64,000 nucleotides of DNA from Sebastes aleutianus (lineage: Eukaryota > Chordata > Actinopteri > Perciformes > Sebastidae): positions 2,893,742 through 2,957,741 of the forward strand of contig CAKAKS010000066.1 in assembly GCA_916700875.1 (NCBI GenBank), read 5' to 3'. Positions 50,701 through 56,376 of the stretch are shown here, piece by piece; position 1 is the first letter of the stretch, and the number at the start of each line of letters is the position of its first letter. The notes beneath the pieces were generated by a model. The model saw only the letters and a program-made list of their open reading frames with translations. It had not been told where the DNA came from and did not search any database. A program made the position numbers and the translations under genes.

Positions 50701-53700
50701 TAGTCGTGATTCTCAGCTGATCACCGTAGCGATGGCACGTGAAACTGCCATGACATCTTCTTCAGCGGGACACTCGCTGAATCATTTCAACAGCATCTGT
50801 GTACGTCCGGCGTAGCGCACGGTGTAGCTTTACGAGCTGCCATTTTATAAACTCTGGGGTCGAGTTTTGACGGTAGCTTAAATGGCCGGTTTGTGCAGGA
50901 TGTCCCGTGTCGTATCAGTCAATCAGTCAGTCAATCAGTGGTCTGCAGCGTTTTAACTTCACCTTCTGGTATCGGCTCTGCTCGCTTGAAACCTTGACCG
51001 AGGTAGTACCAGGAATGGAGCGGTTCTATTTGTACCATCCATAATGGTACGTGTCCACCAGGGCATTTTTTATCACAAGGGCACGCGCCGCTTCCCGGCA
51101 TTGGACGCTTAATGGGCTGCCACAAGACACAACACACTCGGCACCTGATTGGACGAACAGTGGGCTGCTATGACAAAAATAGTTTACTGAAATGTGTTTC
51201 TGAAAACATTTTATGCGAGAAATAAGCCATGCTGTTGCTGAATCTGTCTTATATTTTGGATCGACAACGGTTATTTTAAAAGATTCTCGGGAGTTTCGAG
51301 AGGCGGCGAGTCGCGTCGGACGCCCGTGATTTGCATAAAGTAGACTAGACCTCAACTTTATGCAAATGAGGAACAACCATCGTGATGCTCCATCTCTCGA
51401 AACGCGCCGCCACGCTACCAGAATGCATTGCATGACTGTTGACATAGACAATGAATGGGAAGCGTGGAAAGGACGGATCCTGTGGACACGTACCATAACT
51501 TTTGCTTAAATAACATTTGAATGTGTAACAAACTGAACTGGATTGCTTGGTGGAAACGTGCCATATGTTATGATCTGAATGCACACATACGTATAGTACA
51601 GTTTGTACCAACCAGAGCTGACACAAACAAACTACATTGTAAATTTTTCCTAAATGCAAAAATACATTGTTGAACCGGTTGACTGTAGAGCTGGATGGCA
51701 TGGTGAAAAAGACCATTTGTGCTTAAGCAGCCCTCCACGTATAAATAAGGTTGAAAAGAAGCAGAAATAGTTGATTGAAATCCCCATCAGATCCGCGGCC
51801 AGCGGGCACCTCACAGTGTAATAGCCTCAGGAATGAGAGATCTGAGCTGCAGATAGCCTTTCCCCCTTCTGACAGGAGTGGCTGCTGCTTTTGAAAAAAA
51901 GTTTCTCAGAGTCCGGTATCTGCTAATGGTATTTCCAAAGAGGTGGTCTCTCACAGACACATAAAGCACTCAGCTCTTTTTGTGTTCATTTTCATCTTAA
52001 GACGGCAGCCTTTAAGTGTCTGAGACTTGCTCTGGTGATGTCTTTGCTCTCTTTGCTGAGGACTTTCTGCTCTCAGCTGTCAATCAATACACCTTCTACC
52101 TTGGATTGTTTTGTTGATTGAGTTCAGAATGGTGTCTAGAAGCAGTGCTCAAAGTGCGCCGTATTCACCAGTGTGCAATAAAGGCACTTCTATATTTTAC
52201 TTTTTCTTGCTTACCAGCACTTGTCACAAGCTGCCAGCGTATTTGCGCCGTGCCTCATAAGCTATATGAACATAAAAACTATGTGGGCAGCATCTGGACG
52301 AGCCGACACACAGCACGGGGATTTATCAATACAGTGTGCACGTCTTTTTTGTGAAATAATGAATGAACTGTTCGTCATAACTTAAATGAATGACATATTA
52401 TTTAAAAGTTTTCTTAATCTGCTCTTTTAGGGCAAACATTTCCAGAAGATTAAATGTTCAGACAAAGGCTGTGATAACGCGGCTGCTTTTTTTCCACTTC
52501 AAGCACTGTCTAGAAGAAAAAATCGGTGTAAAGTCCAGAATAAAATGTCAATGTGCTCTGTTGGGACTGCGTGATGCAAAAACTTGAGAGGAGAGCTGCA
52601 GATAAAAGGCATTGTTACATGGCGAGAGGCTAACAGGCAGACAGGTGGACAGGTGGACAGAGTCGACCCGGGAAACACTTCCACTCGGCCCGTCGTGTCT
52701 CTGAATACCATCCAGCACGATCACAGCAGGAAAAACAAAACAAAAGAAGAACAGGAAGCGGCGCAAAACAGCTTTTATCCATCTTCTTGAAGTCCCAGAG
52801 CCCCGTAGGGTGACGACAGCTCTCTCCCAAACATGAACCTCACCTCTCCCTCACCTGTGAGGTGATGATAAAAGGTTACCCCTCCTACCTGAGAGTGCCT
52901 TTGTTTGTGTTTGTTTTCGTCTGCCTCGGGGGAGACATTTCGCTGGTCGGCTTTAGAGAGCAGGCATGTCTTAGCACGATTTAACTGCAGCACACACGCC
53001 CACTTTCAGTCCCCGCCAACGCTTCCAAAACCTTTTGTTTTCCTCCTACGAATTGCAGAAGTGACGAGGGCCCAGTCGTCTGTCTTTTGGAGATAAATCC
53101 TCTGACGTCTAAAAAAATTGTCACCAAAACAGCCCCGACACACAGGGCAAGGGGCTGTGGATGACAACATGCTCCCCTTGTGTTTGTGGCTGTGTTTCAG
53201 CTCTGTTTCTTACAGTTTCAGCCAGAGGTCACTTTGGTTCGAAGACACACAGAGGGAGTGTGTGTGTGTGACTTCCCACAAGTCATTTTTTCTCTCCGGC
53301 GCCAGCTTGTTTCATGCGTCCCCCTTTGCTTAAGCTGCTGCTGTAATGGCAACGAGCTGGAGCTCAGCCAGCAGCCGTCGAGGGCAGCGAGTTGGACCCG
53401 AGCCCTGTTGAGCGGCTCAGAGCTCCCTGCCTGACAACTGGTTTGATTTAGGGCCGCGGCAGAGTGGCGTCTGCGCAGCCGATGTCTCTCTACCTGCACC
53501 TCCATCGCTGCCAAGCTGCCCTGATAACACCTTCTGGCAGAGAGTCATATTGATATGAACTACATCAATGTGGTTGTTTTTGGCCTCTGGCCTTTAAATT
53601 TTGTCTTTCTTTGTTGTTTTCTGTGTCACATATTCAAACACAGAAGATGCAAATGCACCTCCATCCTCATCAGAAGCTTTCATCAACTAATATTAACTCT

Positions 53701-54985
53701 AAATTGAAAAGATCATGTACGCATAATTACCTCCACCGAGGCTGAAGGCCTAGGAAGGAGGTTGTGTTTTCTCCGGTTTGTTGGTTTGTTGGTTTGTCCG
53801 TTTGGAGGATTACTCCAAAAGTCCATGATGGATTTGAATGAAATTTTGGAGGGGTGGGGTGTGGTACAATAAAGAATACATTAGATTTTGGTGGCTTTTT
53901 TTCTGGAGACGGCTGACTACAGTTTAAATTGGGGGTTAATGAGAGCCTGAGTGAGTCAACTGTAGAACAAAAGCAATGAGCTAAATGAGGCTAAAAGCTA
54001 CACAGAGTTGCAGAGTTGGTGTTGATTCTCAGTGGGTTTGTCATGACAAGGGACACTTTCACATGTCAAGAGTCATTACTTTCAATTATACTAATAACTT
54101 AATGGAGCTTAATCTCTTTTTCAAATTAAGTCTGTCTTTTTAAAGAAGGGAGGGTCGGACAAATTGACTTTACTTCATAGAAGTAGCCACACTCGGGCAC
54201 CTCTAATCCACAAACATAGAGGTCGAAACACAGACCGAGGCAGTGAGCTCTGGATGAGGTCATACTTTGGGTCACAATAGGAGGCCCCTCGCTCTCACCG
54301 GTACTCTTGAACTTACTTTGTTAGCGAGATAAAAACGTTCCTCCTGCCGCGGTGAGGCTTCAGGTAGAGTGCAGCTTAATGAGGCTGACCTGCTTAACCT
54401 CGCCTTCATCTTTGTCATGTCCCTCAGCGGCAGGACACCATGCACGCACCCCCACGCCCTGACCCTCTGGGAGAAAATTCATCACCTGACAATATGGGAG
54501 AAATTGCCGTGTCCTCTTGCTCAGCCAGCCTTCAAAAGTTTCACACTGAAACTTTTCTTTTTACCGTGTCTGTCTGAATCCAATCTATCTTTGTCATATC
54601 TGTCTAATTATAATAAAACCATGTTCTTACTCCCAACCTCTCTCCCTTTAATAATTTTTAGCCTCCGAGGGTCGTGACTCTCGCTCCTTTACCCGTGGAG
54701 GGCCGCGGCGCCCTGACAACCATCACCAAGTCGGTCCTGCAGGTCGACGACCCCGACAACCCAGCTGATGTCCTGGTCATGGTCCTTGAACCGCCTCGCC
54801 ACGGCCGGCTGACCCGTCTCCACGGCGACCGGGCTCTCGGCCGGTTCAAGCTGGAGGAGCTGTCACGGGAACAGATCCAGTACATCCACGACGGCTCGGA
54901 GGGGACGGAGGACGGGACGGTGCTGCAGGTCAACGACGGACACAGCTACAGGAATATTCTCCTCCATGTCCACATCAATCAGAAG
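5579..54985 (+). CDS. fras1: fras1 (extracellular matrix protein FRAS1), internal part, 11 exons spliced
   Basis: Spliced coding region: 5579-5719, 11527-11667, 23541-23696, 27271-27417, 29663-29809, 32300-32440, 34007-34147, 34496-34636, 40025-40301, 47753-47837, 54662-54985. Total 1841 bp, 613 full codons, no in-frame stop, and every junction keeps frame (phase 1 through the eight FU exons, then 2, 0, 0). The product begins mid-FU-array, has eight cysteine-rich furin-like repeats of about 47-52 residues, then one complete CSPG repeat split over two exons, then a second CSPG repeat. Known of the family: FRAS1 has 14 FU repeats followed by 12 CSPG repeats, so these are probably FU7-FU14 and CSPG1-2. 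The protein is secreted or shed into epithelial basement membranes, where it forms the Fraser complex with FREM1/FREM2. Both gene ends are missing. Exon borders are inferred from GT/AG sites without transcript support. Confidence 0.9.
5727..5752. repeat. (CA)n downstream of exon A donor
   Basis: About 12 CA/CG units starting 8 bp after the exon A donor. Confidence 0.9.
5978..7130. mobile_element. TTAA-flanked MITE, interrupted by about 865 bp
   Basis: The ends (TTAAAGTTACTGAGAGGAAC and AGTTCCTCGTAGTAACT) match in reverse orientation the intact 302-bp element at 34676-34977. The left half (5978 to about 6079) and right half (about 6938-7130) are separated by unrelated sequence, so something inserted into an older copy. 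The inserted part has an open frame (6259-6846) with no recognisable protein feature. Confidence 0.75.
8354..9080. repeat. 33-bp minisatellite
   Basis: About 22 imperfect copies of a unit built from ACTTGGGACTTGACTC, AGGACTTGCCCGTCTTG and variants. Because 33 is divisible by 3, long open frames of an 11-residue LDLGLDSGLAR-like repeat appear by chance. Confidence 0.93.
9083..9440. repeat. AT-rich dispersed repeat
   Basis: It contains GTAAAAGTACAGAAGTATTATC and GAAATGTAGCAGAGTAAAAGTA blocks resembling the AT-rich repeats at about 7130-7450, 45640-46790 and 58680-58890, a common teleost non-autonomous element type. Its boundaries are approximate. Confidence 0.6.
10409..10790. mobile_element. 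TTAA-type element (left end clear)
   Basis: It begins TTAAAGAGGAGCTATTACGC and matches, in inverse orientation, the right end of the element at 26528-27239 (ending GCATGACGTGTCCCCTTTAA). The right boundary is not resolved. Confidence 0.5.
11527..11667 (+). CDS. fras1: fras1 exon B: furin-like repeat
   Basis: The acceptor is CTCCTCCCAG after a long pyrimidine-rich stretch (11220-11526); the donor is a perfect GTAAGT at 11668. It is 141 bp, phase 1-1. The first codon is split with exon A (G+CA, Ala). The repeat reads ACHPSCQTCSG... with all eight expected cysteines: CxxxCxxC, CTSC, GYC, TSC and GEC. It is the same length as exon A and clearly the same module. Its last base is the first base of a codon completed in exon C. 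FU repeats of this type are small disulphide-bonded rods in the extracellular N-terminal half of FRAS1. Confidence 0.93.
12095..12137. repeat. Perfect 18-bp hairpin
   Basis: CTTTGTGTCCAACTGTTC, a 7-base loop, then its exact reverse complement. There is no adjacent T-run or known small-RNA context. Confidence 0.95.
12312..12825 (+). mobile_element. AGGGCTGTCAA-family element, 5'-truncated copy
   Basis: It aligns with 24531-25203, 39187-39816 and 61680-62392 through shared blocks such as CCAGAAACCCTCACAGGTAC, CTGCATGTGATTATCATAAA and GGTCAGAGGTCAAGGGACCC. It lacks the first 150 bp of the full copies and ends near GTTAAACTTTGACAG. No coding capacity. Confidence 0.85.
12929..13137 (+). mobile_element. 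AGGGCTGTCAA-family element, 3' fragment
   Basis: Only the last 200 bp of the family: GCGTAAGTTTAGAGCGTTAC through GTTAACGCGTTATTATAACG to TTTGACAGCCCTAA. It lies about 100 bp after another copy in the same orientation. Confidence 0.8.
14748..15330. repeat. Dispersed repeat, relative of 62463-62672 and of the 57.8-kb minisatellite
   Basis: 14748-15018 matches the reverse complement of 62463-62672 (GTAAACATTGTAAACATGAG is shared). 15150-15260 in reverse complement carries GAAGTGACACAAGAGGTGGA and about two GCCATCTTG...GGCC units, matching the right flank and unit of the minisatellite at 57785-58613. Confidence 0.75.
16209..16344. repeat. (CT)n and (GA)n pair
   Basis: A CT tract at 16209-16235 and a GA tract at 16322-16344, complementary to each other and 87 bp apart; they could pair in RNA. 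Confidence 0.9.
17081..18713. repeat. Large inverted repeat, arms about 430 bp
   Basis: The left arm (17081-17521) and right arm (18292-18713) are imperfect reverse complements. Matching landmarks include ACAATCATCAGCAA, GTGGTGTGAGGTATGTT, GCGGCCGCGGCTAATGCATG and ACTTGTTGATTTGTGG. The right arm lacks about 50 bp present at 17399-17450. The spacer is largely an A-rich minisatellite. This looks like a foldback DNA element; no transposase was seen. Confidence 0.88.
17712..18262. repeat. A-rich minisatellite inside the inverted repeat
   Basis: Irregular copies of GTCTGAAAAATGTCTAAAAAA with GTTTGAAAAATGTTGGAAAA variants, about 550 bp. Phe/Leu-rich open frames on the minus strand are repeat artefacts. 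Confidence 0.93.
18727..18871. repeat. Third, partial arm of the 17-kb inverted repeat
   Basis: It resembles 17367-17518 in direct orientation: ACCACCGCCGTCATCGCGGC..., AGTAGTAGTTAGA, GTGGCAACAACACAAGTGTT and CATGACTTTATCCAT. It begins 14 bp after the right arm ends. Confidence 0.8.
20592..20896. mobile_element. 305-bp TTAA-flanked MITE
   Basis: It starts TTAAAGGACCAGTGAGTAAC and ends CACGCTGAACCTTTAA, imperfect inverted ends with TTAA at both borders. It interrupts the second unit of a local tandem repeat: GGAAGTTAAATGACAAATAAGTCAAC before, GGAAGTTACGTGACGAATAAATCAAC after. TTAA targeting is typical of piggyBac-type elements. Confidence 0.8.
22796..23405. repeat. Dispersed repeat split by a 361-bp inverted-repeat element
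   Basis: 22796-22970 and 23336-23405 together match the continuous stretch 55197-55460 (GAGGAGTAATGTCTACCTGA; GTGAGCGTGCC...CACTGGCTAGCT). Between them, 22975-23335 is an element with ends TCCGAAATTGCATACT and AGTATGCGATTTTGGA. A relative of the inserted element lies at 32757-33712. Confidence 0.82.
23541..23696 (+). CDS. fras1: fras1 exon C: furin-like repeat with enlarged loop
   Basis: The acceptor CCTCCTGCAG ends at 23540 and the donor GTAAGG starts at 23697. It is 156 bp, phase 1-1, and its first codon joins exon B as C+AG (Gln). The translation starts CSSDCQRC and ends HGACI, with eight cysteines. It is five residues longer than a standard 47-residue repeat because the segment between the third and fourth cysteines is stretched to 11 residues (TADLQTGVGSV). 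It follows the longest intron in the window (about 11.9 kb). Confidence 0.92.
24531..25203 (+). mobile_element. AGGGCTGTCAA-family element, near full length
   Basis: It starts TTAAGGGCTGTCAGTTGAAT and ends CACGTTAACTTAGACAGCTC, about 670 bp with short terminal inverted repeats (GGGCTGTC / GACAGCTC). It is interspersed and non-coding. I infer a non-autonomous DNA transposon; its superfamily could not be fixed from the termini. Confidence 0.87.
25469..25520. repeat. (GGT)n microsatellite
   Basis: About 17 GGT units. Being G-rich on the coding strand, it could form a G-quadruplex in the pre-mRNA. Confidence 0.95.
26528..27239. mobile_element. Palindromic GC-rich element ending 31 bp before exon D
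   Basis: The arms 26528-26665 and 27006-27150 are imperfect reverse complements (CTGACTGTCTCTCTCACTCG against CGAGGGAGAGAGAGTCGG; CCGTCTCCTCCTG against CAGGAGGAGACGG). A TTAA terminus occurs at 27236-27239. The GC-rich centre gives open frames without a protein signature. Confidence 0.7.
27271..27417 (+). CDS. fras1: fras1 exon D: furin-like repeat
   Basis: The acceptor CTTAACCCAG ends at 27270 and the donor GTAAGT starts at 27418. It is 147 bp, phase 1-1, with the first codon split with exon C (A+GA, Arg). The translation begins RCHPSCEACSG and carries eight cysteines, ending in NGHRTCQ. The acceptor has an unusually short private upstream sequence: a TTAA-type mobile-element end finishes at 27239, only 31 bp away. 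Confidence 0.93.
28571..29270. mobile_element. TTAA-flanked element holding a SINE
   Basis: It begins TTAAAGGTACTATATGTAAC and ends GTTACATACAATACCTTTAA. Its inner right end (GCAGGTGTCATTAATAACAA, TTTCTGAAAGTTACA) resembles that of the elements at 41342-41988 and 45789-46473, so it is a diverged member of that family. The core is about 400 bp once the SINE is removed. Confidence 0.85.
28741..29040 (-). mobile_element. tRNA-derived SINE
   Basis: On the minus strand it starts GGGGCGGCTGTGGCTCAGCA (A-box-like) and contains GGTGGTTCAATCCCCGTCTG (B-box-like), then a body ending GCGCTATATAAATGCAAGTC and a short CCATTTACCATT tail. This is a pol III-type SINE of the kind very common in teleosts. Target-site duplication is not clear. 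Confidence 0.82.
29663..29809 (+). CDS. fras1: fras1 exon E: furin-like repeat
   Basis: The acceptor TCTCCGGCAG ends at 29662. The donor is GTACAC at 29810, weak after position +3, and runs straight into a CA repeat. It is 147 bp, phase 1-1, with the joint codon G+CG (Ala). The translation reads ACDSQCLTCDM... and has eight cysteines, including CTSC and the closing RACR. It is two residues longer than the standard repeat, in the stretch before the seventh cysteine. Confidence 0.92.
29812..29852. repeat. (CA)n directly after exon E donor
   Basis: About 20 CA units beginning at intron position +3, so the repeat forms part of the extended 5' splice site. Confidence 0.96.
31277..31839. mobile_element. 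Long inverted repeat with AT-rich loop
   Basis: The left arm (31277-31378) and right arm (31736-31839) are reverse complements through CACTGACAAGTCAAAGAGTC, ACAGCCAGGCTAGT and GTCCTCC, and also through the outer ATATTATACAGAATATACAC. The about 360-bp loop is AAATA/TTTATT-rich. Confidence 0.85.
32085..32124. repeat. (CT)n microsatellite
   Basis: CT units with occasional CC, about 100 bp before the CTC tract of exon F. Confidence 0.9.
32222..32274. repeat. (CTC)n tract upstream of exon F
   Basis: About 17 units ending 25 bp before the acceptor AG. Preceded by a CAAACA repeat. Confidence 0.95.
32300..32440 (+). CDS. fras1: fras1 exon F: furin-like repeat
   Basis: The acceptor TGTTTCCAG ends at 32299 and the donor GTCAGT starts at 32441. 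It is 141 bp, phase 1-1. The joint codon is G+AG (Glu) and the translation reads ECDWSCNACKG..., with eight cysteines and the usual GSYQDG turn before the last one. A CTC trinucleotide tract (32222-32274) makes up most of the pyrimidine stretch just before the acceptor. Confidence 0.93.
32757..33712. mobile_element. Inverted-repeat element with insertions
   Basis: The ends resemble 22975-23335 (ATGCTATTTAGTACGCTAAAAC on the left; TGCATAGTATGAGATTTCTG on the right). The middle (about 32977-33535) is a second element that matches 51058-51480 in reverse orientation. Inside that, 33043-33122 is a further piece nearly identical to 31236-31314. Confidence 0.8.
33953..33999. repeat. (TG)n tract abutting exon G acceptor
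   Basis: About 23 TG units, followed by TCTACCAG and the exon. Confidence 0.97.
34007..34147 (+). CDS. fras1: fras1 exon G: furin-like repeat
   Basis: The acceptor TCTACCAG ends at 34006, directly behind a TG repeat of about 47 bp that takes the place of an ordinary polypyrimidine tract. The donor is GTAAGA at 34148. It is 141 bp, phase 1-1, joint codon G+GC (Gly). The translation reads GCDDHCVECRG... with eight cysteines and ends SQICK. The next exon is only 348 bp away, the shortest intron in the window. Confidence 0.93.
34148..34495. other. Intron G-H, no recognised content
   Basis: A 348-bp AT-rich intron between two FU exons. I see no repeat, ORF or structured element in it. It is the shortest intron in the window and the only one free of mobile DNA. 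Confidence 0.85.
34496..34636 (+). CDS. fras1: fras1 exon H: last furin-like repeat before the CSPG region
   Basis: The acceptor CTTCTTTAG ends at 34495 and the donor GTAAAG starts at 34637. It is 141 bp, phase 1-1, joint codon C+CG (Pro). The translation PCSSDCVLCDG... contains eight cysteines and ends RTCH. The next exon starts a CSPG repeat, so by family architecture this should be the final (14th) FU repeat. A 302-bp TTAA-flanked inverted-repeat element begins 40 bp after the exon. Confidence 0.93.
34676..34977. mobile_element. Intact 302-bp TTAA-flanked MITE
   Basis: It starts TTAAAGTTACTACGAGGAAC and ends GTTCCTCACAGTAACTTTAA, with good 20-bp inverted ends and TTAA borders. It is the uninterrupted relative of 5978-7130 and starts 40 bp after exon H. 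Confidence 0.88.
35205..35570. mobile_element. Octamer-palindrome element
   Basis: It is centred on a perfect 17-bp hairpin (35301-35317 with 35324-35340; CATTTGCATAAAGTTGA) that contains the octamer ATTTGCAT on each strand. A similar centre and flanks with comparable ordering occur at 33150-33190 and 51329-51368. Its boundaries are approximate. Confidence 0.55.
37200..37640. repeat. Dispersed repeat
   Basis: It shares GGCTACTGTAGAAACATG, GACTCC.TGAAGACGACC and GCTCATTCTAAGC..ACGAAAACACAA blocks with 62670-62850. Its class was not identified. Confidence 0.6.
38560..38610. repeat. (CA)n microsatellite
   Basis: A CA tract with one GG interruption near 38591. Confidence 0.95.
38994..39992. repeat. 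170-bp direct duplication bracketing a mobile element
   Basis: 38994-39172 and 39821-39992 share CCCCTGTTTGCTTTAATC, CTTATCTCCCCACA, GAATCATTAAAGTGTGT, GAGATGAAAAA and AGTTCAGTTTGGCTTT. An AGGGCTGTCAA-family copy fills the gap. The second copy ends about 30 bp before the exon I acceptor. Confidence 0.88.
39187..39816 (+). mobile_element. AGGGCTGTCAA-family element, near full length
   Basis: It starts TTAGGGCAGTCAATCATTTA and ends GCCTTAACTTTGCAGCCCTA. It lacks the GTGTCAGTGTGCTGACTTGA segment found in the copies at 24.5 and 61.7 kb (internal deletion near 39493). Confidence 0.87.
40025..40301 (+). CDS. fras1: fras1 exon I: first CSPG (NG2-type) repeat, N-terminal part
   Basis: The acceptor CTGTCCTCTCAG ends at 40024 and the donor is a perfect GTGAGT at 40302. 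It is 277 bp, entering in phase 1 (G+TG, Val) and leaving in phase 2. After a short NTRPPALRVNG linker come CSPG-repeat landmarks: LLQVKDPDSP (the Asp-rich turn), FQLVQGPSNGRL, and FTWAELRTGRVRFRH. The exon is GC-rich compared with its introns. Related mobile-element copies in the same orientation lie on both sides (39187-39816 and 40353-40518). CSPG repeats are cadherin-like folds that make up the central part of FRAS1/FREM proteins. Confidence 0.93.
40353..40518 (+). mobile_element. AGGGCTGTCAA-family element, 5' fragment
   Basis: It starts TTGGGCTGTCAATCAACTAA and stops abruptly after ATCAACATGGGAGTGGAC. It begins 51 bp after the exon I donor and shows the left-end palindromic part (AATCGTGATTAATCGCAAATTA) best. 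Confidence 0.85.
41342..41988 (+). mobile_element. TTAA-flanked element (647 bp)
   Basis: It starts TTAAAGGGACTGTTTGTAAC and ends GTTACAAATAGTCCCTTTAA. The GC-rich centre with CpG-rich CGCGCGCGTTCTCGCGTACT gives open frames in both orientations that are repeated at 46.1 kb, but there is no known domain. TTAA borders suggest piggyBac-type mobilisation. Confidence 0.88.
43094..43790 (-). pseudogene. LINE 3' end with decayed reverse-transcriptase C-terminus
   Basis: On the minus strand the reading RLYALRRLKTFGLKPQILRD...FYRGTIESLLTGC, then FTTWYGNCT, is the C-terminal region typical of fish L2/Rex1-clade LINE proteins. A shift to another frame follows, where KDTTPPHNSLFSFLASGRRY and SRLRNSFFLQAIRLLN continue the family pattern to a stop. 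So it is 5'-truncated and frameshifted. A CTTGAATCTTGAATC tail on the minus strand marks its 3' end. Confidence 0.78.
43915..43961. repeat. (CT)n microsatellite
   Basis: About 23 CT units within LINE-derived sequence. Confidence 0.95.
43965..44200 (+). mobile_element. Second LINE 3' tail, opposite orientation
   Basis: It contains GGTTCTGCTCCAGGTTTCTTCC, GGGAGTTTTTCCTGGCCACA, AGCGTCTTGAGATAACTTCT and a terminal (TTGAA)n. This is a 3' end found widely in teleost non-LTR retrotransposons; the clade is uncertain. Confidence 0.65.
45384..45440. repeat. 12-bp GC-rich tandem repeat
   Basis: About 4.5 copies of GGGCCCTCAGYC. In frame it would read Pro-Ser-(Ala/Val)-Gly, but no gene context supports coding. 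Confidence 0.93.
45640..46790. repeat. AT-rich dispersed repeat interrupted by a TTAA element
   Basis: The left part (ACTAAGTACATTTACTCAAATACAGTACTTAAG, 45648 on) and right part (CATTTTGAATGCAGGACATTTAC to CTGAGTACTTCTTCCACCTC, 46687-46785) are parts of the same teleost element type as 9083-9440 and 58680-58890. They are separated by 45789-46473. Confidence 0.75.
45789..46473 (-). mobile_element. TTAA-flanked element (685 bp), inverted relative to 41342
   Basis: It starts TTAAAGGGACTATTTGTAAC and ends AAAGTTACAAACAGTCCCTTTAA. It is a reverse-oriented close relative of 41342-41988, with about 40 bp extra near 46392-46435. It is inserted in an AT-rich repeat. Confidence 0.88.
47423..47447. repeat. 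(GT)n microsatellite
   Basis: About 12 GT units. Confidence 0.93.
47701..47748. repeat. (TTTC)n tract abutting exon J acceptor
   Basis: About 12 TTTC units ending just before the GTAG acceptor; they act as the polypyrimidine tract. Confidence 0.97.
47753..47837 (+). CDS. fras1: fras1 exon J: end of first CSPG repeat
   Basis: The acceptor TTTCTGTAG ends at 47752 behind a TTTC tetranucleotide tract, and the donor GTAGGC starts at 47838. It is 85 bp; the first base completes AG+G (Arg) and the exon ends in phase 0. It encodes TGEFTLRVADPQLFSQP... and ends AVSMQ, the final beta-strand segment of a CSPG repeat (EFTLRVAD) plus the linker to the next. The length is not divisible by three, so skipping it would break the frame. 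The frame match on both sides supports the call despite its small size. Confidence 0.88.
48823..49412. mobile_element. hAT-like deletion derivative with BED-finger remnant
   Basis: The ends TAGGTTGACCAGACGTCC and CTGGTCACCCTA form short inverted termini of a hAT-type element. Internally, from 49178, a reading starts MESGFPGPGEHPAKKQKRYR, meets a stop, then EDMGGKYPEI; after a frame change in an A-run near 49296, the motif AFCKVCRKE follows, resembling the first Cys pair of a BED zinc finger. The catalytic part is absent. Confidence 0.65.
50606..51560. repeat. Dispersed element split by octamer-palindrome element
   Basis: GTTCCCACTGCATGGTACGG at the left and GTACCATAACTTTTGC...GGTGGAAACGTGCC at the right belong to a common teleost element with GGTACC-type ends. 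51058-51480 is an insert related to 32977-33535 (reverse), with the ATTTGCATAAAGT...ACTTTATGCAAAT centre. Confidence 0.65.
53730..53900. repeat. Dispersed repeat
   Basis: TTACCTCCACCGAGGCTGAAGG, AGGAGGTTGTGTTTTCTCCG and GATTTGAATGAAATTTTGGA are blocks of a repeat abundant in teleost genomes. Class not determined. Confidence 0.55.
54662..54985 (+). CDS. fras1: fras1 exon K: second CSPG (NG2-type) repeat
   Basis: The acceptor AATAATTTTTAG ends at 54661 and the donor GTAGGA starts at 54986. It is 324 bp, phase 0-0, 108 codons. After PPRVVTLAPLPVEG come the repeat landmarks LQVDDPDNPADV, PPRHGRL, FKLEELSREQIQYIHDG and a closing strand near ILLHVHINQK. The pattern matches exon I+J position by position (L-Q-V-x-D-P-D; N/H-G-R-L), showing a tandem repeat of the same domain. 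No later exon could be identified before the window end, so the third CSPG repeat lies downstream. Confidence 0.93.
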
Positions 54986-56283
54986 GTAGGAAGCACAGAG
55001 GGGGAGGGTGGGAGATTAATGGCTGCAGGGCTGATGTTTGATATTTATATCACAGCTTCATGCTTCAAATATTCCAACATTAGCAGCTGTAGAAGTCCAT
55101 GAATTCATCCACCAATAGGGCATCTATCCTGCATAAATACTGAATGGATTCTATAAGTTTATGTAACACAAGTTTAGAGTCTGTTAAAGGTGCTAAATAC
55201 GATATTCAGAGCATTAATATAGCAGCTAACAATTATTGTCTATGTAAACATATAGAGGAGTAATGTCTACCTGAGCAGAGAATGAAGTCTTTCTCCCTCT
55301 ATGTTTGTTGTAATCAGAGCTTCTCTGTGCTATGTTTACGTAGCGGGGCTGGCCGCGGGTGCCCTTTATTGCATGTTCGTGCATGTGAGCGTGCCTCACT
55401 GGCTAGCTCAGCTGATAACGCCATCCCAACCAGCGGCGCAGTTGTGTAAGTGTAGCACCCACCCTCCGGTTCCCTCTCTGTTTAACACCGTTAGGTCTAT
55501 CAGCATTGTTCACTGTTAGCGCGCGCTCAACTGTTGCCATGTTGAGAGTCGTGCAGAGGCAATAGAAATGCTCCCACTCTCACATTTAGCACCTTTAGCC
55601 AACAAATTTCTTCTTTAGCCCCCCCCAACACACACACATGCACGAGCACTGCCGCATCGTAACTACTTCACAGACACAGAGCGGAGAGAGGACCTCAACT
55701 CAACAACGCTACCTCATGACAAGTAACCACAGCAGTGCTACTGCAGGGCTGAGTTTTCTCTTCCATTCTCCAGGAAACTTGCGGTGGTTTACACACCAAG
55801 GGTAGAGTACGAGCAGAGAGGCATCTGATTGGTCCTTTCCAAGCGGACCGCGAGGCAGTGATTGGTAGACGTTTTTACAGGATTACAGCAGCTACAGATG
55901 ACGGCTCTTTTCCGGTCCTTTTTCAGAGCTCATCAGTAATGGATCGCTGTCGGGGTGTAAAGACCATTTCAACCAATAGAACAGATAGTGTTTACTGGAG
56001 AACATCGTTAACCCTGCCTTTAAGGCCTTTGCACACCAGATCATTTAAAAAATACCTCACATTGTGTCAATTACATCGACACACCGACTCTGAAACTTTC
56101 ATCCGTCATTACATTTTTCGGAACAGGTTTGATTTTCTGCGTTTTTCCGCATACGTCCAAAGCCTTTAGAGAGTTGTTTGACCACTCAGAGCCACCGTGA
56201 ATATAAACTTCATCATCCAAAGTGGCATCTGATAACATGATTGGCTTTGTCTCCCAGCACAAAGCACTTTACGACAAGATAAA

Positions 56284-56376
56284 AAATGTGTGATTAATTT
56301 GCTATTAATCACAATCAACTATGGACAATCATGCAATTAATCACAATTAAATGTCTGAATCGATTGACAGCCCTAA
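56284..56376 (-). mobile_element. AGGGCTGTCAA-family 5' fragment, inverted
   Basis: The reverse complement reads TAGGGCTGTCAATCGATTCA and continues with AATTGTGATTAATTGCATGA, GATTGTCCATAGTTGATTGT, matching the left end at 40353-40440. Confidence 0.8.

Larger units (their letters stand above)
47838..54661. other. Intron J-K
   Basis: It holds a hAT-like deletion derivative (48823-49412), TATA-rich simple sequence (49413-49460), a dispersed repeat interrupted by an octamer-palindrome element (about 50606-51560) and a further dispersed repeat (about 53730-53900). 49.5-50.6 and 51.6-53.7 kb show no element I can name. Confidence 0.65.

Noticed and set aside
5579..54985. Assignment to FREM1, FREM2 or a PCSK/furin gene
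   Set aside because: FREM proteins lack the FU array; furin-type proteases have catalytic domains and do not lead into CSPG repeats.
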